From assembly GCF_017377655.1 (NCBI RefSeq), contig NZ_JAFREL010000011.1:1-64000 (forward strand): DNA of 64,000 bases. Reading direction: 5' to 3'. This DNA is from Candidatus Enterococcus ferrettii (lineage in GTDB: Bacteria; Bacillota; Bacilli; Lactobacillales; Enterococcaceae). Made by a program: the position numbers and the translations under genes. This document shows, in pieces, positions 1 through 8,163 of the stretch (position 1 is the stretch's first letter; every line of letters begins with the position of its first letter). The notes under the pieces are model-generated. The model did not search any database, was not told the origin of the DNA, and saw nothing but the letters and a program-made list of their open reading frames with translations.

Positions 1-384
1 TTAGGGGTAGCATAGCAAAAAAGGGGTGTCTTTCGCTCTATTCTTTTGTCCGCATTGATTTTTGGATTCGTTCATTTAGTTAACCTGCCGACCTTTCCTC
101 TTTTAAATGTCTTAATGCAAGTTATAAATGCGACCTGTTCAGGTGTATTATTTGCGACACTTTATTGGAAAAATCATAATCTAAGCGGTCTTATCTGTGT
201 TCATACATTAACGAATTTTTTTGCGCTGTTTCCGCAAGTATTATTTACAGATAATGCAACCTCTATTGTGACTGCTTCGCTATCAGTTGGTGAAGTGTGT
301 ATAACTTTATTAGTTGGAGCTGGAGTCCCTTTGATGGCCGCCTTTTTTCTTATTCGTAAAAAGCAAGTAGTCCCAATTTGTTAA
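1..384 (+). pseudogene. CPBP (CAAX-type) membrane protease, C-terminal part only
   Basis: The frame ending at 384 encodes hydrophobic segments and the FGFVH motif typical of the second conserved histidine block of CPBP/Abi intramembrane proteases. The upstream EExxxR block, which should lie a few dozen residues earlier, is not visible. An in-frame TAG at 13-15 interrupts the same frame, and the only start after it is a TTG at 46 without a convincing ribosome site. Either the gene is broken by that stop or a frameshift lies just left of the window. A short intact protein beginning at TTG 46 would lack the catalytic glutamates. The family is fairly clear; the pseudogene status is inference limited by the window edge. 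Confidence 0.5.
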
Positions 385-424
385 CCTAAATGTATATTTC
401 TGTTCCCTTTTATAAGGATCTTTA

Positions 425-474
425 ATTCTCATTAGAGCGCTACAGATTCGATCTTTCGGAGCTCTAATGAGAAT
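425..474. terminator. Bidirectional rho-independent terminator
   Basis: A perfect 14-bp inverted repeat (425-438 with 461-474) has a 22-base loop, A/T-rich flanks and a T-run on the right. It lies between two convergent genes and can stop transcription from both sides. Confidence 0.75.
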
Positions 475-479
475 AGTTT

Positions 480-944
480 TTAGATAAACTGTTGAACAAA
501 TTCAAGAGGAAACATGGTACGTTTGGCAGTTTCTTCTGGAGATACTCCTTCAGCCAGCAAACGCTTGACCACGGATTCCATGCTTTCAGATACTTCTACA
601 ATATATTTATCCAAATCATAAATCCGCATGACTTTTTGTCCCCAAGGGTATTCTTTACTTTTATGCAGAAATTCAATTCCTTCCACCGCTGAAAGCTTTT
701 CTTCCCAGGCCTGTAAATCTTCTACTTCAAAATACAGTTGGAAGTTATTGGGTTGAGGTTTCATTACCAAGTCTGTTCCAACTAAACCTGCATAATCCTC
801 CTGTAAAGAGAAACCTCCTTCAAAAGTTACATGGGCGAAGATATCCATGACTACTTTTTGTTCCATCACGTTTTCATAAAAGTCTTTAGCCTTTGCCAGA
901 TCGGAAACGGCTAAGAGTGTCCCACCATAATTCATTTTCATCAC
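480..944 (-). CDS. VOC (glyoxalase/bleomycin-resistance fold) family protein
   Basis: A protein of about 154 residues. Residues 1-120 show the beta-alpha-beta-beta-beta pattern of a VOC module (GGTLLAVSDLAKAKDFYE at the start, and a late strand with KYIVEVSES). A helical tail of about 35 residues follows. VOC members bind a metal or a small ligand; the substrate cannot be told here. The start is GTG 944 or ATG 941; AAAGGA lies 8-11 bases upstream. It is the last gene of the leftward run scrB-scrR-araC-VOC, 31 bases after the AraC gene, and AraC/VOC pairs of this sort are common. Family call firm, role unknown. Confidence 0.8.
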   Translation of the reverse strand: MMKMNYGGTLLAVSDLAKAKDFYENVMEQKVVMDIFAHVTFEGGFSLQEDYAGLVGTDLVMKPQPNNFQLYFEVEDLQAWEEKLSAVEGIEFLHKSKEYPWGQKVMRIYDLDKYIVEVSESMESVVKRLLAEGVSPEETAKRTMFPLEFVQQFI

Positions 945-975
945 CTATTCTATCCTTTCTTTACTTCACTATAGC

Positions 976-1809
976 CTAAAATTTGGCGATTTGACTGTAA
1001 AAATCGGACATCTTTTTGCGATACTCTTCAGGAGTAAGGGCACAGGTGGTTTTAAAATCATGAATAAAATGGGGCAGATCGTAGTAGCCTGTTTGACGAT
1101 AAATCGTAGCTAAGCTGTTATAAGGATTTTCCAGCAAGGTAACTGCTCGATTCACTCGAACTAAACGCGAAAAAGACTTCACACTCATTCCTAGATGTTG
1201 GTTGGCTAAGCGGTTCAACTGGCGTTCGCTGTAGAAAGTCTGTTCAGCAAGCTGTTTGATTGATAGTGTGCCTTGGCTTTTTAGGACAGCGGCAGCAGCA
1301 GTGGCTAAGGCCTGCGGGCAATCATTTTGCATATTAATCAAAAGAAGCTGATCAATGGAAGCGATGAAATTGAAAAGATTGTCGCTGGTTTCCAGCAGCT
1401 GTTGAATCAATCGATGCAGCTGAGGCTGGACAAAGGAAAAAGGTAGTTGTCGGTCCGCTAATTCTTTTTGGGGAATTCCTGTGAATTGGTACAAACCTGC
1501 TGGCTGAAATTCAACGATAAACACTAAATCAAAGGTTCGAGCGCGATCGCCGACAGTGACAGGTTGGGTAGCCGGTCCCAATAAAACGGCCTCGATGCCC
1601 CTTTGATCGCAGCCAAAAACCAGCGTGGAGCAGCCATGAGGAATTACGGTGTAATCCTCTGATAGCATTTCCTCGCTGGGAAAGGTAAGGGTGTAATTAG
1701 AAATAAATTTTTTTAAAGCTGGGTGAGGCTGGAGGTAAATAAAATCTATCCCACGGCTGATAATCCGATGCAGCGCAGGATAGGCTGCCAGAGAATTTTT
1801 CGTGAGCAT
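976..1809 (-). CDS. AraC family transcriptional regulator
   Basis: 277 residues. The C-terminal third (about 180-270) carries two helix-turn-helix motifs of the AraC/XylS type (LSIKQLAEQTFYSERQLNR, then the second HTH ending in LTPEEYRKK). The N-terminal part resembles the DUF6597-type ligand domain found in a subset of AraC regulators and is not a standard cupin. It follows the scrR-like gene by 18 bases and precedes the VOC gene, so it is probably cotranscribed with them. Its targets are not evident. No membrane segment or signal is present. Confidence 0.85.
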   Translation of the reverse strand: MLTKNSLAAYPALHRIISRGIDFIYLQPHPALKKFISNYTLTFPSEEMLSEDYTVIPHGCSTLVFGCDQRGIEAVLLGPATQPVTVGDRARTFDLVFIVEFQPAGLYQFTGIPQKELADRQLPFSFVQPQLHRLIQQLLETSDNLFNFIASIDQLLLINMQNDCPQALATAAAAVLKSQGTLSIKQLAEQTFYSERQLNRLANQHLGMSVKSFSRLVRVNRAVTLLENPYNSLATIYRQTGYYDLPHFIHDFKTTCALTPEEYRKKMSDFYSQIAKF

Positions 1810-1827
1810 CGCAATCCCCTTTTTAAT

Positions 1828-2811
1828 CTAGGTTGTCCTGCCTTGAATCAGCTTCACGGGCAGGGAATACTGCTGTTCCAGCATTTTTTCTGGATTGTTA
1901 ATCCGCTGAATCAGCAAATCGACCAGCAAATCAGCAAAATCAGAAATCGGCTGAGCAATTGTTGATAACTGTGGGAAATAATTTTGGACAAATTTGGTTC
2001 CATCATAGCCGATCAGCTTCAGGTCTTCTGGAATTGAAATCTGCATTTCCTGACAAATGTTGTAAACCAGAATAGCGGTTAAATCATCCGTACAAAAGAG
2101 GCTGTCCAGGTCTTCCTTTTCCAAAATTCGTTTAATCTCTAGCGTCTTCAAAGCCATCGAGCTGGCTCGGGAATCAATTGCAAAAATACGTGAATCTAAA
2201 TTTTTTTTCTGCAGGAACTGTTCATACCCTTCCAATCGTCCATTAGTGGGTGAGCTGGATTTCAGACTTCCGGTCAGAATGCCAATTTTACGGCAGCCGC
2301 GCAGATACAAATTCTCGGTTGCTAGATAACCGCCGCGGAAGTTGTCGCTGCCGATAATCGGAATACTTTCCGATAGGTAACGGTCAAAGGAGACAATCGG
2401 CAGGCCGATGTTTTCGTACTCCTTAATTCCCAAATTATGGGCACCAGCGATGATGCCATCTACCCGATTGGCTGCCAGCATATTAATGTAAGCTCGTTCC
2501 TTTTCTTTGTTGTTGGCACTATTGCAAAGAATTGTTTTGTAGCCTTGCTCGAACAATGTGGTTTCCAGTTTATCCACTAATTCACCAAAAAAGGGATTCG
2601 AAACCGTTGGGAAAATGACCCCAATCAGCTGGGTATTTTTTCCTTGCAAAGAACGGGCAAGAGAATTGGGCTGATAATTCAATTCCTCCATAGCTGCCTG
2701 AACCTTATCAATGGTTTTTTGACTTAATGACCCGTAATTATTGATGACACGGGAAACAGTCGTGGGAGAAACGCCTGCTTTTTTAGCAACATCGGTTAAC
2801 TTGATTGCCAT
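1828..2811 (-). CDS. scrR: LacI family repressor, probable sucrose operon regulator ScrR
   Basis: 327 residues with an N-terminal LacI helix-turn-helix (LTDVAKKAGVSPTTVSRVIN, residues 5-24), a hinge region, and a periplasmic-binding-protein-like effector domain. It lies 12 bases behind scrB in the same leftward transcript and next to the divergent scrA, which is the usual place for ScrR. It should repress both sucrose promoters by binding the mirrored 16-bp operators at 4388-4403 and 4464-4479. The effector is expected to be sucrose-6-phosphate or fructose, from knowledge of the family. Function is inferred from context and family. Confidence 0.85.
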   Translation of the reverse strand: MAIKLTDVAKKAGVSPTTVSRVINNYGSLSQKTIDKVQAAMEELNYQPNSLARSLQGKNTQLIGVIFPTVSNPFFGELVDKLETTLFEQGYKTILCNSANNKEKERAYINMLAANRVDGIIAGAHNLGIKEYENIGLPIVSFDRYLSESIPIIGSDNFRGGYLATENLYLRGCRKIGILTGSLKSSSPTNGRLEGYEQFLQKKNLDSRIFAIDSRASSMALKTLEIKRILEKEDLDSLFCTDDLTAILVYNICQEMQISIPEDLKLIGYDGTKFVQNYFPQLSTIAQPISDFADLLVDLLIQRINNPEKMLEQQYSLPVKLIQGRTT

Positions 2812-2823
2812 CGCTTGTACTCC

Positions 2824-4323
2824 TTAGTCGTTTTTCATGCTGCGCAAACGCCAGAAATCACCAGCATAGGAACCAGCTGCTCCTTCAATCACTAAGCCAT
2901 CTTCTCCTTCACCAGGAAAGATGCGAGCTGTTGCAACCTGTTGCCCTCCGTTGATAAATAATTCGCAAACAGATTGGTCAACGAAGAGCTGCAGAGTAAG
3001 CGGCTGATTTTTTTCGATGGAAACAGAACGTGTAGTTCCGTATTCTTGGGCAAAAGGACTGCCGGCGTTTGTGCGATCCACCTTAATCATACCATTTTTT
3101 GTATCAAAATCGATAACCAATGAGAGATTCAGTTCGTGGTCAGCAAACAAATGAAGCTTCCCTTGACTACCGGCAGTAAATTTCAAAATTACTTCATAAC
3201 AATTGTTGGTTGCTTGCATTAAAACAGCAGGCTGTGAAGTCAGCTCTCCTGCAAGTGCTGTTTGTTCTTGACGCAATTCAACTTGTTCTTTAATCGGTGT
3301 TTGGTATAAATGACCATTCTTTAGCTTTAGTTCTTTAACAATGCTCAAACAATGTGCCCAGCCCTCATGGTCGCTAGGATAAGCAGTCTCGGGCATGCCA
3401 ACCCAGCTGACAGCTAAAGCTCGACCATCAGGAGCATTAAACGCTTGGGTCGCATAGACATCAAAACCTTCATCCAGATTTTTCAGTGCCGTTGGCTGGG
3501 TGAGAGTCAACGTTTCAGTATCAAAGGATTCAGCAACAATATAGGTATTCGGGTAAATATTTTGGTAATCCAGTGCTTCTTGGTCTAAGCCTTGAGGGCA
3601 GAAAAGAAGTACTGGTGTTTCTTCAATAAATACTAAATTAGGACATTCGACCATAAAGCCCATCGATTGATCGGTAAAGTGCAGTTCACCCTTAAATTCA
3701 AGCTTTTCTAAGGTATCTCCAGCATAAGCCAGTACTTTTCCTTCAAGCTGGTCGGTCTGTGCACCGATCAACAGCCAGTATTGCTCTTGATACTTGAATA
3801 CCTGCGGGTCGCGAAACTCATGAGTATAGCCTTTTGGCGGAGCAGAAATAAATGGTTTATCCTCTTTAGTGATTTCGCCTTGCTTGTTCATTGCGGCCAG
3901 CATTTGATAAGACGTTCTTTGCCAATCCTGATCACGTACATTTCCCGTATAGGCAAGTATCAGCTCATCCTCTATTACAATCCCTGAACCTGAATAAACA
4001 CCGTGACTGTCATAGGACATATCAGGTAAAAGAGCGAATCCTTCTGGCTGCCAATCAACCAGATTATCAGATGAAACATGGTACCAGGATTTTACTCCAT
4101 GCACCGGTCCCATTGGATATATCTGGTAAAAGAGATGCCATTGTCCATTGAAATAGGAAAAGCCATTAGGATCATTTAGAAGACCGCTCTCGGCTTGAAT
4201 ATGATAATTCTGGCGCCACTTAGAGTGGTTCACCGTTTCAGTCAACAGCTTCTGATACTGTTTGTCCCATTGGCAATAAGGCTGATAGCGCAGCGCATCG
4301 GTCCAGTTTTTTATTAATTCCAT
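2824..4323 (-). CDS. scrB: Sucrose-6-phosphate hydrolase (GH32)
   Basis: 499 residues, normal for ScrB. GH32 landmarks are all present: the nucleophile D51 in LLNDPNG, the transition-state aspartate D172 in FRDP, and the acid/base E226 in ECPNL, followed by a C-terminal beta-sandwich (about 340-499). There is no signal peptide, so it is a cytoplasmic enzyme that splits PTS-imported sucrose-6-phosphate into glucose-6-phosphate and fructose. AAGGGGA precedes the ATG. It is the first gene of the leftward transcript and divergent from scrA. The fructose would go to the fructokinase at 11264. Confidence 0.95.
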   Translation of the reverse strand: MELIKNWTDALRYQPYCQWDKQYQKLLTETVNHSKWRQNYHIQAESGLLNDPNGFSYFNGQWHLFYQIYPMGPVHGVKSWYHVSSDNLVDWQPEGFALLPDMSYDSHGVYSGSGIVIEDELILAYTGNVRDQDWQRTSYQMLAAMNKQGEITKEDKPFISAPPKGYTHEFRDPQVFKYQEQYWLLIGAQTDQLEGKVLAYAGDTLEKLEFKGELHFTDQSMGFMVECPNLVFIEETPVLLFCPQGLDQEALDYQNIYPNTYIVAESFDTETLTLTQPTALKNLDEGFDVYATQAFNAPDGRALAVSWVGMPETAYPSDHEGWAHCLSIVKELKLKNGHLYQTPIKEQVELRQEQTALAGELTSQPAVLMQATNNCYEVILKFTAGSQGKLHLFADHELNLSLVIDFDTKNGMIKVDRTNAGSPFAQEYGTTRSVSIEKNQPLTLQLFVDQSVCELFINGGQQVATARIFPGEGEDGLVIEGAAGSYAGDFWRLRSMKND

Positions 4324-4364
4324 TTATAAAATCCCCTTTTTAGAAAACGTATTCCTTCGCTAAT

Positions 4365-4393
4365 AAGATACTGCATCGAAACATTTTTGTCAA
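4365..4393 (-). promoter_or_regulatory. scrB promoter
   Basis: On the minus strand TTGACA (complement of 4388-4393) is followed after exactly 17 bases by TATCTT (complement of 4365-4370). The -35 box lies inside the operator at 4388-4403, so a bound repressor would block polymerase. Confidence 0.8.
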
Positions 4394-4403
4394 ACGTATA
4401 TCA
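4388..4403. promoter_or_regulatory. LacI-type operator O1 (probable ScrR site)
   Basis: The 16-mer TGTCAAACGTATATCA overlaps the scrB -35 box. The complement of 4464-4479 gives the same 16-mer with one base changed. The central AAACGT core is typical of LacI-family operators. A weaker AAACGTAT half-site lies at 4345-4352 in the scrB leader. Confidence 0.75.
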
Positions 4404-4463
4404 TTTTGAATATACATAGAATGCTATCAAATAAAGGTATTTGGGATTTAGTAAAAATATTTT

Positions 4464-4479
4464 TGATAAACGTTTGACA
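4464..4479. promoter_or_regulatory. LacI-type operator O2 (probable ScrR site)
   Basis: TGATAAACGTTTGACA contains the scrA -35 box at its right end. It is an inverted copy of O1, 15 of 16 bases identical. The spacing between the sites, about 76 bp centre to centre, would permit looping. Confidence 0.75.
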
Positions 4480-4502
4480 ATTTGAAAAAATCTTTGTATG
4501 AT
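4474..4502 (+). promoter_or_regulatory. scrA promoter
   Basis: TTGACA (4474-4479), a 17-base spacer and TATGAT (4497-4502) form a near-consensus vegetative promoter. It overlaps the first possible start codon upstream of scrA, which shows that translation must begin further downstream, at 4542. Confidence 0.85.
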
Positions 4503-4541
4503 AGGTATGAAAAAAGCGATTACATGGGAAGGAGCTTATTT

Positions 4542-6494
4542 ATGAATCATCAAAAGGTAGCACAAGAGGTAAACAAAGCAGTCGGAGAGGGGAATATTCA
4601 AGCCGCTGCTCACTGTGCCACACGTTTACGTTTAGTCCTAAAAGATCCCAGCAAGGTTGACCATGCTGCTTTGGATAATAACGAGGATGTTAAAGGAACC
4701 TTTGAAGCCAACGGACAATTCCAAATCATTATTGGGCCGGGGGACGTGAATAAGGTTTATGCAGAATTGGTTAAATTAACCAACGTAAAGGAAGCGTCTA
4801 CAGAGGACTTGAAAGCTGTAGCAGCTGAAGGGAAAAAGACGAACCCGGTGATGGCCTTCATCAAGGTATTATCTGATATTTTTGTTCCAATTGTTCCGGC
4901 TTTAGTTGCCGGCGGTTTGTTAATGGCTATCAACAATGTCTTAACTTCACCTAATTTATTTGGCCCTCAATCAGTGGTAGAAATGTTTCCTAATATTAAG
5001 GATGTTGCCAGCATTATTAATCTACTGTCTTCTGCACCTTTTGCCTTCTTGCCAATCCTAGTTGGTTTCTCAGCTACGAAACGCTTCGGCGGAAATGGTT
5101 ATCTCGGAGCCGCTATGGGAATGGTCATGGTTATGCCTGACCTGATCAATGGTTACGGTGTCGCAAATGCGATTGCAGAAGGTACGATGCCTTATTGGAA
5201 TATATTTGGTTTAGAGGTTGCCCAAGCAGGTTATCAAGGATCAGTGTTGCCAGTACTGGCAGTTTCTTGGATTTTAGCTACGCTGGAAAAATTCTTCCAC
5301 AAGAAAATCTCCGCGGCCTTTGATTATACTTTTACACCGATGTTAGCTATTATTATTACCGGATTTTTGACTTTTATTATCGTTGGGCCAGTGATGCGGA
5401 CCGTTTCTGATGGCTTAACGGATGGCTTAGTTTGGTTATACAATACAACTGGAGCACTTGGCTTAGGAATCTTTGGCTTGTTCTATTCACCAATTGTTAT
5501 TACTGGGTTGCACCAAAGCTTCCCTGCGATTGAAACGACCTTACTGGCAGATGTTGCTCGTACGGGCGGATCATTTATTTTTCCGGTTGCCTCAATGGCC
5601 AATATTGCGCAAGGTGCAGCAACCTTAGCCATCTTTGTTTTAACAAAGAATGAAAAACAAAAGAGCTTAGCTTCTTCAGCAAGCATTTCTGCTTTACTAG
5701 GGATTACTGAACCGGCTATTTTCGGGATTAACTTGAAGCTGAAGTTCCCGTTCATTTGTGCCATGATCGCTTCTGGGGTTGCCAGTGTATCTTTAGGTAT
5801 TTTCCATGTATTATCTGTCGCAATGGGACCAGCCAGCGTGATCGGGTTTATCTCTATTGCACCTAAATCGATTCCGTTCTTTATGATCGGGGTAGTTATC
5901 AGCTTTGTTCTGGGCTTTACTTTAACCTTCATTTATGGGAAAAACAAAATGGATGTTCCAGTAACTGAAACAGCAGATGACGAAGCAGCTGTCGCAATTA
6001 ATGAAAATCCTGATCAAGCAGTAATCCTCCAAGATGAAGTACTTGCTACTGCTGTTGCTGGAAAAGTTGTTCCTTTAAAAGAGGTCAATGATCCCGTGTT
6101 TTCAACAGAAATGATGGGTAAAGGAAGCGCAGTTATTCCAGAAGATAATCAAGTATTTGCACCCGCAGATGGCGTATTGACCGTAATGTATGATTCTATG
6201 CATGCTTATGGCATCCAATCAGATAATGGAGCAGAAATTCTAATTCACATTGGGATTGATACGGTAAATCTAGCAGGCAAGTTCTTTACTACCAACAAAA
6301 AACGTGGTGAACGGGTAACAAAGGGCGAACTTCTGGGAACCTTTGATCGCGCAGCAATTAAGGAAGCTGGCTACGACGATACAGTTATGCTTCTAGTAAC
6401 CAACACGGCAGCTTACGGAGAAGTGGCTGTTTTAGACAAGACTCAGGTTTCTGCTGGTGATGATTTAGTAGCAGTGAGCGTAGCGTATGACTAA
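4542..6494 (+). CDS. scrA: PTS sucrose transporter, EIIBCA
   Basis: 650 residues with domains in the order EIIB (phospho-Cys25 in HCATRLR), EIIC (about 100-450, roughly ten membrane segments) and EIIA of the glucose type (phospho-His569 in LIHIGIDTV). It imports sucrose and phosphorylates it to sucrose-6-phosphate for ScrB. The start at 4542 is chosen because GGAAGGAG lies just upstream and the promoter's -10 box sits at 4497-4502, inside the longer reading frame that begins at 4482. It overlaps the next gene by 8 bases, so the two are translationally coupled. The close scrB/scrR linkage favours sucrose over trehalose or other glucosides. Confidence 0.93.
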   Translation: MNHQKVAQEVNKAVGEGNIQAAAHCATRLRLVLKDPSKVDHAALDNNEDVKGTFEANGQFQIIIGPGDVNKVYAELVKLTNVKEASTEDLKAVAAEGKKTNPVMAFIKVLSDIFVPIVPALVAGGLLMAINNVLTSPNLFGPQSVVEMFPNIKDVASIINLLSSAPFAFLPILVGFSATKRFGGNGYLGAAMGMVMVMPDLINGYGVANAIAEGTMPYWNIFGLEVAQAGYQGSVLPVLAVSWILATLEKFFHKKISAAFDYTFTPMLAIIITGFLTFIIVGPVMRTVSDGLTDGLVWLYNTTGALGLGIFGLFYSPIVITGLHQSFPAIETTLLADVARTGGSFIFPVASMANIAQGAATLAIFVLTKNEKQKSLASSASISALLGITEPAIFGINLKLKFPFICAMIASGVASVSLGIFHVLSVAMGPASVIGFISIAPKSIPFFMIGVVISFVLGFTLTFIYGKNKMDVPVTETADDEAAVAINENPDQAVILQDEVLATAVAGKVVPLKEVNDPVFSTEMMGKGSAVIPEDNQVFAPADGVLTVMYDSMHAYGIQSDNGAEILIHIGIDTVNLAGKFFTTNKKRGERVTKGELLGTFDRAAIKEAGYDDTVMLLVTNTAAYGEVAVLDKTQVSAGDDLVAVSVAYD

Positions 6495-8118
6495 TACATG
6501 GTGGCAAGAAGCAGTCATTTATCAGATTTATCCTCGCAGTTTTCAGGACAGCAACAACGATGGAATTGGCGATCTGAATGGTATCACCCAACGGCTAGAT
6601 TATCTAGCCCTTTTGGGTGTCGATGCTCTGTGGTTGAGCCCTGTTTATCGTTCGCCTAATGACGATAATGGGTATGATATTAGTGACTATGAAGCCATCG
6701 GTCCGGAATATGGCACGATGGAGGATATGGATCGACTGATTGAAGAAGCTGCAAAGCGTAACATTAAAATTGTGATGGACTTGGTGGTGAATCATACCTC
6801 AGATGAACACCCTTGGTTTCAAGAGGCGCTAAAAGGACCAGATAATCCTTACTATGATTTTTATGTCTGGCGTAAAGGCGTTGATGGCGGCCCACCCAAT
6901 GATTTACAGTCGAACTTCACCAGCTCAGCATGGACCTATGTACCTCATTTGGACGAATACTATTTGCATCTTCATTCGAAAAAACAGCCGGATTTGAATT
7001 GGGAAAACCCAAAGATGAAGCAGGCGATTTGGGACATGATGAACTATTGGTTGGCTAAAGGGATTGGTGGATTTCGTTTAGATGTAATTGACTTAATTGG
7101 GAAAGAGCCGGATCGCGGTATTACTAAAAATGGACCCAAGCTGCACGAGCTATTGCAGGAAATGAATCAGAAGACCTTTGGTAACTACGATGTATTGACT
7201 GTTGGAGAAACCTGGGGAGCAACTCCTGAAATTGCAGAGCTGTATTCGGGACCTGAACGCAATGAATTGTCGATGGTCTTTCAATTTGAGCATATCAATC
7301 TAGATAAACAGACTGGCAAACGTAAATGGGATTTGAAGGAATTGGACCCTCAGGAGCTGCATGAAGTCTTCTCTAAGTGGCAAATTCAGCTAGATCAAAA
7401 AGGATGGAATTCGCTGTTTTGGAACAATCATGATTTGCCGCGAATTATTTCTCGCTGGGGAGATGACTCACCGGAATTTCGGGAATTAAGCGGCAAAATG
7501 CTGGCGACCTATCTTCATTTTATGAAGGGAACACCTTACATTTACCAAGGAGAAGAAATTGGGATGATCAATTACCCGATTCAGTCGATTGATGAGGTGG
7601 ATGATATTGAAAGCATTCGAACCTACAATCACCGAGTGGCAGAAGGTTACTCAGTAGAAGACGTGATTACTTCTATTAATGCTAAGGGACGGGACAATGC
7701 TCGTCACCCTATGCAATGGAATCAGCAGACAAATGCTGGATTTAGCGAAGCTGAACCTTGGTTGCCGGTTCATTCGAATTATTTGACGATTAATGTTGAA
7801 GCAGCTTTGGCTGACAAAAACTCTCTTTTCTATACGTACCAAAAACTGATTCAGCTAAGAAAACAACACAAGGTTATTGTGACTGGCGGCTATGAGGCTG
7901 TTGCTACCGATAATCCTGAGGTATTGGCTTACCGACGTTTCGATGACAGCGAGGAGATATTGGTCGTCGTTAATTTCTCTAAGGAAACTCAAAGCTATCG
8001 TTTGGAAGATCAGGACTGGCTAGTTGCTGAAGAACTGATTCATAACTATCCTGAACGCTCTCAGCAATGGACTCAATTAAAGCCTTACGAAGCATTTGCT
8101 GTAAAACGCCATAAATAA
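6487..8118 (+). CDS. GH13 alpha-glucosidase (dextran glucosidase/oligo-1,6-glucosidase type)
   Basis: 543 residues. The (beta/alpha)8 barrel of GH13 is shown by the DLVVNH block (residues 98-103), nucleophile D199 in GFRLDV, acid/base E241 in VGETWG and the NNHD block (D316). Valine directly follows the nucleophile, a feature that in GH13_31 enzymes goes with alpha-1,6 specificity, so isomalto-oligosaccharides, isomaltulose or their 6'-phosphates are likely substrates. No signal peptide. It starts inside the end of scrA, so the sucrose PTS and this enzyme are made together. This suggests the locus handles sucrose isomers as well as sucrose. The exact substrate is inference. Confidence 0.88.
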   Translation: MTNTWWQEAVIYQIYPRSFQDSNNDGIGDLNGITQRLDYLALLGVDALWLSPVYRSPNDDNGYDISDYEAIGPEYGTMEDMDRLIEEAAKRNIKIVMDLVVNHTSDEHPWFQEALKGPDNPYYDFYVWRKGVDGGPPNDLQSNFTSSAWTYVPHLDEYYLHLHSKKQPDLNWENPKMKQAIWDMMNYWLAKGIGGFRLDVIDLIGKEPDRGITKNGPKLHELLQEMNQKTFGNYDVLTVGETWGATPEIAELYSGPERNELSMVFQFEHINLDKQTGKRKWDLKELDPQELHEVFSKWQIQLDQKGWNSLFWNNHDLPRIISRWGDDSPEFRELSGKMLATYLHFMKGTPYIYQGEEIGMINYPIQSIDEVDDIESIRTYNHRVAEGYSVEDVITSINAKGRDNARHPMQWNQQTNAGFSEAEPWLPVHSNYLTINVEAALADKNSLFYTYQKLIQLRKQHKVIVTGGYEAVATDNPEVLAYRRFDDSEEILVVVNFSKETQSYRLEDQDWLVAEELIHNYPERSQQWTQLKPYEAFAVKRHK

Positions 8119-8121
8119 AAA

Positions 8122-8156
8122 ATTCCCTTGCAGCTGTTCAATAGCGGCAAGGGAAT
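8122..8156. terminator. Bidirectional terminator between convergent genes
   Basis: A perfect 10-bp stem, ATTCCCTTGC (8122-8131) with GCAAGGGAAT (8147-8156), lies between the GH13 gene and the alpha-galactosidase gene, with A-rich and T-rich flanks on the proper sides. Confidence 0.75.
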
Positions 8157-8163
8157 CTTTGGT

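Noticed and set aside
4482-4541. Upstream extension of scrA to 4482
   Set aside because: The promoter's -10 box lies within it and the transcript begins after it; the real start at 4542 has a strong ribosome site.
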